In this document: positions 1 through 10,200 of the stretch, piece by piece
How positions within the stretch are numbered: position 1 is the stretch's first letter
How the letters are laid out: each line of letters opens with the position of its first letter
Source: Gangjinia marincola
GTDB lineage: Bacteria; Bacteroidota; Bacteroidia; Flavobacteriales; Flavobacteriaceae
Assembly: GCF_039523415.1 (NCBI RefSeq)
Contig: NZ_BAAAFG010000015.1
Location: 558,001-622,000 of the forward strand
Direction: 5' to 3'
DNA length: 64,000 nt
The notes under the pieces: model-generated
The model's database searches: none
What the model was told of the DNA's origin: nothing
What the model saw: the letters and a program-made list of their open reading frames with translations, nothing else
Made by a program: the position numbers and the translations under genes

Positions 1-210
1 ATAATCGTCTTGATGAAGCACCAGGACTTTTTTACTATACTCTCGTTCAATATAGATTTTGAACGCGTGTGCTAAAGAGGATTTTCCGCAGCCAGACTCT
101 CCTGCTATGCCAATACATGGTCTGTGATTTATACCCTCTCCCAAAGCACTTAACGCATGTTCAATTATTTGGTCATACGATTTAAAATAGGTCAAGGTAT
201 CGCCAATCAT
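1..210 (-). CDS. P-loop kinase, uridine kinase / phosphoribulokinase-like (3' end outside window)
   Basis: Only the first 70 codons are in the window; the rest lies off the left edge. The visible protein begins MIGDTLTYFKSYDQ and has a Walker A loop GESGCGKSS at about residues 38-46, followed by HQDDY near residue 68. This combination is usual in the uridine kinase / phosphoribulokinase family, which phosphorylates nucleosides or sugar phosphates with ATP. The start ATG overlaps the TGA of the upstream glycosidase gene by four bases (ATGA), so it is probably the last visible gene of the SusC-led operon. No signal peptide is seen, so it acts in the cytosol. The substrate cannot be told from this fragment; a role in phosphorylating the imported sugar is inference. 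Confidence 0.75.
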   Translation of the reverse strand, partial: MIGDTLTYFKSYDQIIEHALSALGEGINHRPCIGIAGESGCGKSSLAHAFKIYIEREYSKKVLVLHQDDY

Positions 211-1394
211 AGTCCAAGAATTTTAGCAAAATCAACACCTTGCCTTGCATGATGCATAAATACGATTCCGCTGGCGGTGAAGCCCATATCTTCTTTCCCT
301 GCAAGTTCTAAGTGATCTGAAGTGATATATTCATTAAAATTCCAATCCTCTTTTTCTGTAAATGGCAAAAAAGCTTTGATGATTTGATCCACCTGTTGTT
401 GCATTCCTTGATGTGCTAATCCCAAACAAAATAGTCCCATCCACACGGGCCAAATTCCGCCGTTGTGAAAGTGATGTGGATGATTTTTAAAATCATACGA
501 ATAATTATGTTGTAGTAATGACCAATCCTTACTTTGCGGAGTTACAGGAGGCCAAAATGCCGGAATCAAAGATGCAGAGATATCTAACTTTAGTTGATCA
601 ATGTAGGCTGAAACAGCTTTTTTTTGTTTTTCGCTTACGCGGAAAAAAAGTAAGGCCAACGCATTACCGGCAGCATCAAATCGTATGTCATACTTTCCTG
701 GAAGAACAAACGAACAGAAGTGCTCAGTAGTTTCCTCACAGACTTTTTGATAAGCAGTTAGATGATACAGGTGATCTTGATTTTCTGCCGAAGGCCAAAA
801 ATTGAGTCTGGTTTTTTCACAAATTGCCTCAAAATCAGAGGTATCCTTATCGCAGAGCTCTAGCCAAAGGCGTTCACCCCATAATCTAAGAATATTGTCG
901 TAGAGCGTATACCCATGAATGGGATACTCATCTGCCCAGTTTCCACTCAAGGGCGTATATAACCAACCTTTATTATTGAGTTCTATGGTGTTGAGGTATT
1001 TTCTCGCATTACGAATGATAGGAATGAGTGTTTCCCATGTAGTTTGATCTCCGGTTTTTTTATAATACAAACAAGCCCCTATAATAAACCAAGTAGTTGT
1101 ATCAACTCTACCTACCAGGCTACCGTAGGATACATCTTTTTCCATAGAATCCGCCGGAACATTAGACGGAATACATCCCCATTCATTTTGATGCTTTGCC
1201 AGAGAAAGAAGACTGTCTTTAAGGGCTACGATTAGTTCTTCTTCATTAGTTAGGAGTCCTGCTAATCCACAAATAACACTATCACGCGCCCAAACCCGCT
1301 TATAATTATCTAATGCAATTCCGCTAGCTAAAAAACCCTGCTCATGAGCGAGATGTTTTAAGCGAGTAATGGCTGATTGGTAGAGATTGTTCAT
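207..1394 (-). CDS. GH100-like / amylo-alpha-1,6-glucosidase-like glycoside hydrolase
   Basis: A 395-residue protein without a signal peptide, so probably cytosolic. It resembles the (alpha/alpha)6-barrel glycosidases of the GH100 neutral invertase and debranching-enzyme group. WARDSVICGLAGL near residue 35 corresponds to the catalytic-Asp region, GRVDTTTWFI near residue 95 to the GRVDSGLWW block of neutral invertases, and HNGGIWPVWMGLF near residue 312 to their C-terminal HNGGSWP block. It would hydrolyse a glycosidic bond in an imported oligosaccharide; the actual sugar is unknown. It starts one base after the stop of the DinB-like gene and overlaps the following kinase by four bases. Assignment to the clan is fairly secure; invertase versus glucosidase is open. 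Confidence 0.72.
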   Translation of the reverse strand: MNNLYQSAITRLKHLAHEQGFLASGIALDNYKRVWARDSVICGLAGLLTNEEELIVALKDSLLSLAKHQNEWGCIPSNVPADSMEKDVSYGSLVGRVDTTTWFIIGACLYYKKTGDQTTWETLIPIIRNARKYLNTIELNNKGWLYTPLSGNWADEYPIHGYTLYDNILRLWGERLWLELCDKDTSDFEAICEKTRLNFWPSAENQDHLYHLTAYQKVCEETTEHFCSFVLPGKYDIRFDAAGNALALLFFRVSEKQKKAVSAYIDQLKLDISASLIPAFWPPVTPQSKDWSLLQHNYSYDFKNHPHHFHNGGIWPVWMGLFCLGLAHQGMQQQVDQIIKAFLPFTEKEDWNFNEYITSDHLELAGKEDMGFTASGIVFMHHARQGVDFAKILGL

Positions 1395-1395
1395 A

Positions 1396-1839
1396 TTATT
1401 TTCTTTTATAGAAAATATAATCTGTTGCGATGGGTGTTATTCCTTTATTTTTTAAAGAAGAAATGATTTGAGCTCTATGATGGGTAAAATGATTCGTTAC
1501 ATGGTAGAAAATTTCTATAAGAGTGTTGTTGAAATGTTGACCTTTTGAATTTGAATATGCGATGTTCATGTCGAGATCAAAATCGTTCAAAATTGATAAA
1601 GCCTCACTATGATTTTTATCATTTAAGGTCTTACATTCCTGTAATCTATAAAATGTATTTACTGCTTCAACAGTAGATTTAGTTACCCTTGAATTCCAAA
1701 TTTCTTGAGCTAATATTGAATGCGACATGAGCTGCTGAATTTCAATTTCAAGTTGATTTTCATTCTCAATTAACTGAATTAACAGCTCTTGATTGAAATG
1801 ATGATGATATTTTAAAATGTCTCTAAAGAAATCTTTCAT
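1396..1839 (-). CDS. DinB-like four-helix protein
   Basis: A 147-residue, probably cytosolic protein. The sequence is helical, with regularly placed histidines: YHHHF near residue 11 and HVTNHFTHHRAQI near residue 113. The second block is the typical C-terminal metal-binding helix of the DinB/YfiT superfamily, which includes metal-dependent thiol S-transferases and damage-inducible proteins. The start codon overlaps the upstream stop by one base (TGATG) and the stop is one base from the next start, so it is translated as part of the operon. What a DinB-like protein does inside a glycan locus is not evident; detoxification of a reactive product of the haloperoxidase-like neighbour is speculation. 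Confidence 0.7.
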   Translation of the reverse strand: MKDFFRDILKYHHHFNQELLIQLIENENQLEIEIQQLMSHSILAQEIWNSRVTKSTVEAVNTFYRLQECKTLNDKNHSEALSILNDFDLDMNIAYSNSKGQHFNNTLIEIFYHVTNHFTHHRAQIISSLKNKGITPIATDYIFYKRK

Positions 1840-2744
1840 CAGCTTTTAATCGGCATATATATTTTTGCTTCCCACTCCAATGGATTTCCTCCTTGATGTG
1901 GGTCATTCATAAATACCTCAATGGGGAGTTTTTCTACGTCAATTTCTTTTCGATCTGCGTAATCAATCAGTGTATACCAGGCTTGATCGCTAATACGGTA
2001 ATTTCCATTAAATGTCGTTTGGATTGCTTCTTGGGCAGGAAGGCTACCGCGTTGAATGTCTGCTTCGGGCGGAGTTTTAGCATTTTCGGGAATGGGAAAA
2101 TGAAAGTTGAACGTGATACTGTCTGTTTCTTGATCCCATTGGGTTACCTCAAGGGTAGGCTTCCCCAAAAGGGGTAACTCATGTTTATAAAAATATTCCA
2201 TCACGCGGGCGTTTGTCATCATCATTTCTCTGGCCTTATTGGCAATGGTGGTGCGAACAGGAATGTAGATTGTATTTAATCCTTCAAAAGAAGTTTTAGT
2301 CACCTTTCCTATCAACAATTTTTCATCAAATAGCGCTAAGTCTCCTCTTATTTGAGTTACCGTTGAAATAACACGTTGAACAAAGGCATTTTTTGAAAAC
2401 GGAACAAAAAGTTTTTGGTTAAGGCTATTTTTTTCATCAGTTACAAAGGCAATAACCTGAGTAGTAGAGTCATTGATACGTTCAATTGTCCATCGATAGG
2501 TAAACAATGAGTCAGCCTGTTCCACATGCTGAGTAATTTCTTTAAAAGGAGCGTAGCTTACAGTTTGGACTTTCTTAGTATCTGATGACTGCCAGTTATT
2601 CCATTTTTTGAGATAATTAAATACAACCCCCGGAGTCTGTTGGGTGGTAAAACGTACTTGGTAATCGTGCTCTTTCACCAAAAAATACCAGCCTGCGAGC
2701 AGTAAGAGAATGGTGGATCCTATAAGAGCTAATTTTTTTCCCAT
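1839..2744 (-). CDS. Membrane-anchored SRPBCC plus GyrI-like effector-binding protein
   Basis: A 301-residue protein with an N-terminal hydrophobic segment (about residues 5-23) and no lipobox, so it is likely anchored in the inner membrane with its body in the periplasm. Residues 30-150 look like an SRPBCC (START-like) hydrophobic-ligand domain (VRFTTQQTPGVVFNYLKKW, later YRWTIERINDSTTQV). Residues 160-300 resemble the GyrI/AraC effector-binding fold. Proteins with this two-domain order are common in Bacteroidota and have no settled function. The gene overlaps the end of the haloperoxidase-like gene by 16 bases and is coupled to the DinB-like gene by TGATG. Ligand binding is inferred from the folds only. 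Confidence 0.6.
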   Translation of the reverse strand: MGKKLALIGSTILLLLAGWYFLVKEHDYQVRFTTQQTPGVVFNYLKKWNNWQSSDTKKVQTVSYAPFKEITQHVEQADSLFTYRWTIERINDSTTQVIAFVTDEKNSLNQKLFVPFSKNAFVQRVISTVTQIRGDLALFDEKLLIGKVTKTSFEGLNTIYIPVRTTIANKAREMMMTNARVMEYFYKHELPLLGKPTLEVTQWDQETDSITFNFHFPIPENAKTPPEADIQRGSLPAQEAIQTTFNGNYRISDQAWYTLIDYADRKEIDVEKLPIEVFMNDPHQGGNPLEWEAKIYMPIKS

Positions 2745-4078
2745 GCCAGTACGTCTTTTTTCAGCTTAACTGTTTTCACTATATGTTCACCGACATTTTT
2801 GCCTTGCACTAATCCATTGTCAATGGCCGCACGATAATGAATTCCGCCATAAAGACGACTTAACGCAGCCTCTTCCGCAGCAGCGTTAAAAGATTTAAAA
2901 GTTCTTACCGGGAGACCATACTTAGTTTCGGTATCATCATCAAAAGGAATATTGTCTCCATAGATTTGAGTCAATACGGTGGCTGCCGCTCCAGATATTA
3001 CTGAATGCCCGCTGGAATATTCTGGAAAAGGCGGAGTTTGTAGAATAGGTTTCCACTGTTCATCAATATGTTGATTGATCAAGGTTTCAGGACGAATTAA
3101 ATTACTTCTGTATTTCTCATCCCAACAGCTTATAAATCCATCGTACAGCGCGATGGATGTTTTAGTGAATGCGTATACGGCATCGTCCAGCGAATCTTGG
3201 TTGTTTTTTGAGGCAATTTCTGCAATCCCCATCCAGTGTGCGCCTGGAGTGATTTTTTTAGTGGCAAACATTAAGTGACCACGGGTAACCGAAACATAAG
3301 GATTACAATCCCAAAACTGGGCGATTTGTATTTCTTTTGACTGGTCACCATTTTTAGTAATAGATTGACTTACCTCATACACCTCCATCAACTCCTTATA
3401 GAAATCGCTATTTTCTTTCATGGAAAATTCTGGATGCTTTTCAGGCTTAAATTGTGCGGCAGAATCCAATACTAAGGTTCGCATCTTTTTCCAATTAGGC
3501 TCAATACCTTCTATATAGGCTGGGGGAGTAGGCTGCCATCGTGAAGGATCATTAGTTTGAATACTAAATTTAGGCATGGTACGCGTCTGCGCATAGTTGT
3601 CCTTACTCATCCATGCGGTGATATGATCTGTGACTTGTTGTGCGTATTGTTTTGAAGCCTTGAACTGTTGTTTGTTGATGACCTCCCATGAACGAAATAA
3701 ACTATCAGTATAGGAGGAGATAATATCCTCTGTAAAAACTAACTGTTTGCTTAGGTTATGATGAGCAATAATGGCGGCAGCGTTTAGGTTAATATTAGGA
3801 TCTTGCGGTTTAGGGATAGAAGTTAAATCAGTTAATTGCCCTGCCAACGAACTATATTTATCTGATTGTAGCGTTAGAATCTCGTGGGCTGCGATATTAG
3901 GATATACATACACGCGACTGGCTACAGGCGGTGAAAAAATATCATGCACCATAGTGTTGGTAACCTCATTTACTAACGCGTAAAATTGCGCCGGATTGGT
4001 GTCTAAATCCTGCTTCTCTCCACAGGCAGAAAATAATAGGCTAACCACAAGTAATATTATGTATTTATTCCATTTCAT
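2729..4078 (-). CDS. Vanadium-haloperoxidase-like (PAP2 family) lipoprotein
   Basis: The start was set at the internal ATG at 4078, where MKWNKYIILLVVSLLFSAC gives a lipoprotein signal ending in a lipobox Cys at residue 19. A longer reading begins upstream without that logic. The 449-residue protein has the three PAP2/vanadium-haloperoxidase motifs in order: KYRSNLIRP (K...RP), EYSSGHSVISGAA with His358, and SRLYGGIHYRA with His414. The last histidine is the equivalent of the vanadate or phospho ligand. Family members oxidise halides with peroxide or act as acid phosphatases; which applies here is not visible. It overlaps the preceding UnbV-type gene by 14 bases, so the two are translationally coupled. 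Confidence 0.8.
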   Translation of the reverse strand: MKWNKYIILLVVSLLFSACGEKQDLDTNPAQFYALVNEVTNTMVHDIFSPPVASRVYVYPNIAAHEILTLQSDKYSSLAGQLTDLTSIPKPQDPNINLNAAAIIAHHNLSKQLVFTEDIISSYTDSLFRSWEVINKQQFKASKQYAQQVTDHITAWMSKDNYAQTRTMPKFSIQTNDPSRWQPTPPAYIEGIEPNWKKMRTLVLDSAAQFKPEKHPEFSMKENSDFYKELMEVYEVSQSITKNGDQSKEIQIAQFWDCNPYVSVTRGHLMFATKKITPGAHWMGIAEIASKNNQDSLDDAVYAFTKTSIALYDGFISCWDEKYRSNLIRPETLINQHIDEQWKPILQTPPFPEYSSGHSVISGAAATVLTQIYGDNIPFDDDTETKYGLPVRTFKSFNAAAEEAALSRLYGGIHYRAAIDNGLVQGKNVGEHIVKTVKLKKDVLAWEKN

Positions 4079-7000
4079 ACATCTGTGCAGTATCATTATT
4101 GATTGCGACAATTAGATAACGTTTATTATTAATTTGTATTTGTTCCAGTTGAGTGATCGCCTTGCGATAAAAGTCAAGACCTATATCGTGACCCATTTCT
4201 ATCGTTTGATCATCTTTAATTAGTGCTCCGCTAAATCCATCCAGCCTGCCGTGGTATGGAGTTACTCCAAAGTAATTTCCCGCAGCCAGTACAGACGATG
4301 CACCTTTAACAACCACCTGTTCAAAGGTTGTGATGGGCGCGACTTGCAGCTCACTCTTAAAGGGTATAAAATTAAAGGTTCCCCCACCATTTTGCAAATA
4401 ACCAGAAGCCAGTGTGCGCACGTTGAAAACCTGTGATTCGTTAAGCTTTTTAGGGTCAATAACCTCTTTTATCGTTTTACCTGCATACGATTTATAGGAG
4501 GTGAATTTTTTTTTGGTGATACTTACGAGTTGTTTGCTTAGCTCATCCAGTGTATAAATAGGATAGTATTGCTCATTTTTAGCCATAGTAATAATAGGTT
4601 CCGACGTACCATTATCATCAAAATCGTTAACATACATGGTCAGTGGAAATTTTGCTGTCGCGGAAAATCTTGTATTTAGTCCAAAATTCCCCAACACATA
4701 ATCCATATCTCCATCATGGTCAATATCAAAAGGAAGAATAGCCTGCCATAATCCCTGAAGATTTTCAGGAAGGTATTGATCTGTTTTGTCTGTAAATTTA
4801 CCTTGTTGATTTTCTAAGAATACAGGCTGCATCCACTCACCAATTACAATTAAGTCAGGTTGACCGTCAGTGTTAAAATCAGTAAAGACCGCATCCCTTA
4901 CCATACCTATTTTACCTAGCGAAACTTGGTTGAAATCACCCCCTTCATTCACCAGAATATAGCTCTCTAAAACCTTGCCAAACTCCCGGCTGGAGGTGGT
5001 ATTACCTACAAAAACATCTGTATCTCCATCACCATCCACATCAGCTGATTTAATGACAGCGGTATCTTCAAATGATGGGGTAAGGGATTTTGAACTAAGA
5101 GTGTCATTTTCTAAATCTAGTATTAAATTTTGAAGTGGAATGGCGTCCCCATAAAACTCGCCGCCGCCGTTGCCAATGACAAGTTCTTTTTCGGGGTCTT
5201 TATCCAGTTGAATGAATTGTGCAGAAACAGCTTCAGTTAGAGCAGTTTGTTTAAAAAACTCACTTTTTAGCGGCTCAAAGCTATCTTCTATTTGAAGAAA
5301 GATAGTTGCTTCCTGATGTTTTCCGTTACCGAAAAAAATATCTTCTTTTCCGTCGGCATCAAAATCTCCAACGGCCAGGGCGGGACCGCGATCTGAAATT
5401 TGATATGGGATAAGTGGGGTTCGATCAGAATCAAAGTAGTCATTTTCACGATGCCTGAACTCAAAAAACATACTATCTGCAACTTTTTTGAAGCTTTTTT
5501 TGATTACGGGATGGAGATGAGCGTAATTAAATGTGTCTCTTGCAGTTTCTCGCCTTAGCCGCTTTATTTGATTTGATTTTACGTTTTTGAGTAACTCCGT
5601 GCGTTGATCAGGCCAAATCAACCGTACTGAATCTGCACGTTGCTTTGTTCCCATGCCAACGTGAATGATAGGTTGAGAAGAGGATTGAAATCCACGTTGT
5701 GGATAAAGTTCTCTATAGTGAAGTGTGTTACCTGTATATATCAGAGCCTTTAATCCAGTGGACTGGCCGCTTTCAGTTTTTAGTAGAAGATAGTTATTAG
5801 TTGAAGTATTAATGTAAATGGATGCTGGCGCATTGATATTGTTTGTTACCAAATCCAAATCACCATCACCGTCTAAATCCCCGTATGCCGCCCCGTTGCT
5901 AAATGAAGGAAGATGATTGGCCCATTGATCAGTTTGGTCACTAAATGTTACATCAAAAGCACCTTTAAAAAAAGTGTTTTTAAGCTTTGCCTGTGGCATT
6001 AGGTCCAATGCTTTTTGATCAATACTAGTGGTGTTATTAAGCTGTTTAGAAATTTGATCATTAGACGCGTATGAAATAAAATCCAGGTTGTTTGGTCGTT
6101 TAGGAATTCCGTTTGCAATAAAAATATCTTGATTTCCATCCTGATCATAGTCAGCTACTAAGGCACTCCAACTCCAGTCTGTCGCTGCTATTCCCGACAG
6201 CAGACCATTTTCAACAAAAAAAGCTCCTTTTTGATTGATTTGAAGCATGTTGCGGCTGTACTGATACTGATACCCATAATCTTGTGTACGCAGTTTTTGA
6301 AGTTGCATGTTATCATCCCCTGCTGATGATTTGAGAACATCTTCAGTAAATGGCAGCATATCAAGGGTAACAATATCTGGAAATCCGTCGTGATTAAGGT
6401 CTGCTATATCGCTCCCCATAGAAAATTTACTCATGTGAGCAAAAGCCTCTTTTCCTTGTTCTTTAAAGGTACCATCAGTCTGATTAATGTAGTAATAATC
6501 ATTTTCGTGAAAATCATTACTCACGTAAATATCGGGAAACCCGTCTAAATTTAAATCTGAAACTGCTACTCCAAGTCCGTAACCCAGCAGGCTGCCATAA
6601 ATACCTGCTTCTTCACTCACATTTGTAAATGCTCCCCCATCATTACGAAAAAGCTTATCCCCACTTTTTAGATGTCTGACATTTCTTGCAGAAGCTTTCT
6701 GATAGGAATCCTGTGTATGCACAGCATGATTAAGCAGATACATATCCAAATCACCATCCAGATCATAATCAAAAAAGCTTGCTGAGGTGCTGTAATTTTC
6801 AATGCTCAATCCATAGGCCGAAGATTTTTCGGTAAAGGTTCCATCACCATTATTGATAAACAACTCATTATGGCCTTTAAACCCGTTGATACCTACAACG
6901 GCACATACGTAGATATCTAAAAATCCATCTCCATTTACATCTGCCATAGCAACGCCTGTATTCCAGTCGCTTTGACCAGCTACTCCTGCTACATTGGTAA

Positions 7001-7283
7001 TATCTTTAAATTTTAAATTTCCCTGATTTAGATAGAGTTTATTTTTGTTTTGATTGCTGGTAAAAAAGAGATCTGGCAGGTCATCATTATTAATATCTCC
7101 TATAGCAACGCCACCACCATTATAAAAATAGAGGTAGTCTAAAATATTTTGGCCGGGCTGATCTTTTAGGAGATTTTGAAACTCTATCCCTGTTTTAGAC
7201 GGTGTTGCCATGGTAAAAAGAGGTACTTTCTTCTTGCTACAGCCCAAGATTAGGATGGTTAATAGGCATATCCATTTTTTCAT
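4065..7283 (-). CDS. FG-GAP/VCBS repeat lipoprotein of the ASPIC/UnbV (CRTAC1-like) type, copy 2
   Basis: A 1072-residue surface lipoprotein candidate: signal MKKWICLLTILILGC with lipobox Cys15. Repeated calcium-binding FG-GAP loops of the form DxNxDGxxD run throughout, for example DINNDDLPDLF, DVNGDGFLDI, DYDLDGDLDMY and DLNLDGFPDIY, consistent with a beta-propeller. A central segment with RLIWPDQR near residue 550 matches the ASPIC/UnbV domain. In Bacteroidota these proteins are frequently encoded beside SusC/SusD pairs and are thought to take part in glycan capture or handling, but no enzyme activity is established. It follows its paralogue after three bases and overlaps the haloperoxidase-like gene. 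Confidence 0.82.
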   Translation of the reverse strand: MKKWICLLTILILGCSKKKVPLFTMATPSKTGIEFQNLLKDQPGQNILDYLYFYNGGGVAIGDINNDDLPDLFFTSNQNKNKLYLNQGNLKFKDITNVAGVAGQSDWNTGVAMADVNGDGFLDIYVCAVVGINGFKGHNELFINNGDGTFTEKSSAYGLSIENYSTSASFFDYDLDGDLDMYLLNHAVHTQDSYQKASARNVRHLKSGDKLFRNDGGAFTNVSEEAGIYGSLLGYGLGVAVSDLNLDGFPDIYVSNDFHENDYYYINQTDGTFKEQGKEAFAHMSKFSMGSDIADLNHDGFPDIVTLDMLPFTEDVLKSSAGDDNMQLQKLRTQDYGYQYQYSRNMLQINQKGAFFVENGLLSGIAATDWSWSALVADYDQDGNQDIFIANGIPKRPNNLDFISYASNDQISKQLNNTTSIDQKALDLMPQAKLKNTFFKGAFDVTFSDQTDQWANHLPSFSNGAAYGDLDGDGDLDLVTNNINAPASIYINTSTNNYLLLKTESGQSTGLKALIYTGNTLHYRELYPQRGFQSSSQPIIHVGMGTKQRADSVRLIWPDQRTELLKNVKSNQIKRLRRETARDTFNYAHLHPVIKKSFKKVADSMFFEFRHRENDYFDSDRTPLIPYQISDRGPALAVGDFDADGKEDIFFGNGKHQEATIFLQIEDSFEPLKSEFFKQTALTEAVSAQFIQLDKDPEKELVIGNGGGEFYGDAIPLQNLILDLENDTLSSKSLTPSFEDTAVIKSADVDGDGDTDVFVGNTTSSREFGKVLESYILVNEGGDFNQVSLGKIGMVRDAVFTDFNTDGQPDLIVIGEWMQPVFLENQQGKFTDKTDQYLPENLQGLWQAILPFDIDHDGDMDYVLGNFGLNTRFSATAKFPLTMYVNDFDDNGTSEPIITMAKNEQYYPIYTLDELSKQLVSITKKKFTSYKSYAGKTIKEVIDPKKLNESQVFNVRTLASGYLQNGGGTFNFIPFKSELQVAPITTFEQVVVKGASSVLAAGNYFGVTPYHGRLDGFSGALIKDDQTIEMGHDIGLDFYRKAITQLEQIQINNKRYLIVAINNDTAQMYEME

Positions 7284-7286
7284 TTT

Positions 7287-10200
7287 CTAATTGATTTGAT
7301 AAAGTTGAGGGCGTTGATCATTTATACCAAAGATAAAAATAGTATCTCCTGCTTTGGTTTTAAGTTGATCAATAGCTTGTATTTCTCCCTTAATCGAAAC
7401 TCCTGAGATAGTTGGTGATTGCCATTCAAATGTTTTCCCTTCTCTATTTATAAGCACTTCCCCTAATGAAGCATCAAGGCGTGAATATTGAGGTTTAAAC
7501 TCATGATTGTTCCCTCCTAAAATCAGATCAGCAAACCCATCGTTATTAATATCTCTACTTGAGATTGCATTAATACAGGAGAGCTGGGCACGAGGAGGTA
7601 ATTCTATAATTTCAAAACTATTATCTTCATTGTTTATGACAACGATACTAGAGGTAAAATTCACCTTTTTAACGATACTTTTTTGTAAAACTGTTGAAGG
7701 AAATAAATCCTGAATACTGCGTTTAGCATAATCTGATGCTTTAAGATTTTTTCTCTTTAGAGAAACTAGTTGCCCAGTGAGTTCCTTTTTTTGATGAATG
7801 GGCATATCTTTTCCATCTTGAGATAATGTCATGATTTGTTCTATGGATCCATTGCCATCAAAGTCATTGATCCATAGTTTCATTACGTCATCTTTTGAAG
7901 GTTTATAGTGAAGATTACGTCCTTGATTTCCTAATACTAAATCCTGATCGCCATCCTGATCTATGTCCACAGCATGAACGGCGTTCCAAAAGCCATATAA
8001 GTCAGATAGGTTGGTTTTTTCAAGTTTTAGCTGATTATTTTCAAAAACGTACTGTTTTGGAGTTCCCCATTCTTCGACCACAACAAAACGATTTTTAGAA
8101 AGCTTCGTTGTTGCGGTTACCATACCGCTGTTTTTTAAAACATCAGCTTTTTCTTTTGTAACATTTTTAAACGTAAAATTGCCGGTATTTTCCAACAAAT
8201 AATGATTAGGTGAAATACCATAGATGCCAACCAGGGAGCGGGAAAATACCATTAGGTCTTGATCACCATCATTGTCATAGTCTATTGCTTGAATACTACT
8301 AATGTTAGTCGAGTTTTTGATAATGGGTAGGGGTTTAATCTCGAACCGATTGTTTCCTTTGTTTTGATACAATAAAATAGCATCATGTTGTTGTTGATTC
8401 ACATTATTGCTTCCTGTTCCAATAATCAGATCATTTAGTCCGTCGTTATTTAAATCTTCAATAGTTGCTGTAACGTCTTCAGTAAATGCGTTTTGTTCGA
8501 AACCAGAAGTAGTTAACTGCTTAAATGAGAAGTTATTTTTTTGAAGATAGATCGCCGCAGATTGACCTTCGGCTGCACCCATAAATATATCATCAAGACC
8601 ATCTTGATTTAAATCTCCAATGGCTAGTGCAGGACCTTCCTGTGAAGTTTTCATATGTAAGAGGCCTTCAATGTCAAAATCTGAGTAAGAATTTTCAGTA
8701 TGGGACAAAAAATCGGCATTTTCAATTTCAGATAATAGAGGTGTGGGAATGTTCTTTTGCACCACGTATTGATCTATAGCATTTTTTTTATGTAGAGTTA
8801 ATCGCTGATCGATAGAAACGTCATTGAGTACTTGAGTGGAAGCATCTGGCCAGATGACCCGCAGAGAATCAAGCTTGGCATGTTCTCCCAGACCAAGCGT
8901 AATGGTATAATCTACAGAAGATTGAAAGCCTCTTGAAGGTACTAACTCCTGAACAAAAAGAGCATCCTTGGCATACGCTAAAACTTTTGTGCCAATACCA
9001 AATGGATTTAAGCTATCTCCTTTAAATGAAAGTCCCAGGTAATGATGTTTAGTTAATACGTCTGTATTATTTCTATAGATAAAAGAAGGCATATTCACAT
9101 TATTGACAACAAGGTCTAGATCTCCATCGTTATCCAGATCTCCATACGCAGCTCCATTTGAAAAACTAGGTTTCCCTAATCCCCAAGCTTCGGCTTTATC
9201 TTCAAAAGTTAAGTCACCTTTGTTTTGATATGCATAATTAGGAATAGGAGTGGAGGGCATTTTTTCAATAATAGAATCAATAGCTGCTTTCTTACCGGTG
9301 AGCGCCATTTTTTGAATAATGTCGTTGGCAAAAAAATCCACAAAATCAAGATCAGTAAGGTCGTGATTAATTCCATTAGTGATGTAAATATCTCTGTGGC
9401 CATCGTTATCCATATCAAATAGAAGACCCGACCAACTCCAATCTGTTGCTGATACTCCGCTAAAATAGGCTGTTTCTGAAAAAGTCTGATTGCCGTTATT
9501 GATTTGAAGTGTATTTTGTATGTATTGTTGAAAGAAGTCTTTTTCACGTTTGATGTCGAAAATCTTAACTCCTTCAAATTCCATGACAGACTTTACCCGC
9601 TCTTCAGGTTCTGGCAGCATATCTGTAATAAAAATATCTGACAGACCATCTCCATTCACATCCGCAATATCAACGCCCATCGCTGAAAGTGATAAATGAG
9701 CCGTTTGCGCCGTAATATTTTCAGTAAACGTACCGTCCTGATTATTAATATACAGGTAATCCCGCTCATAAAAATCGTTAGACACATAGATATCTGGATA
9801 TAAATCCTGATTGATATCACTAATCATTACTCCAAGTCCAAATCCAATGAGGCTTCCATAAATTCCTGCTTCTTCGCTTACATCGGTAAAATATCCATTA
9901 TCATTACGCAATAACATGTCACCCACACCTTTAAAAGCTTTTGGGATATCCCAATCCTGCGCACGAACTTCTCGTTGGTGAGCAAATCCCAGCCCCTGAA
10001 CAGGAACATTACTATTATTGAGGACATAAACGTCTAAATCTCCATCGCGGTCATAATCAAAAAAGGATGCATGTGTGCTAAAGCCCGTTTCTGCCAAATT
10101 GTATTCTTGAGCTTTTTCAGAAAAGGTAAGATCCCCATTATTTATATAGAGATCATTATTGTGATTATCACCTTTCATGTTGCCGGCGTTACTCACATAA

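Noticed and set aside
9209..9577. Minus-strand 122-codon frame inside the first UnbV-type gene
   Set aside because: It is an out-of-frame shadow of the repeat-rich coding sequence, with no signal or domain.
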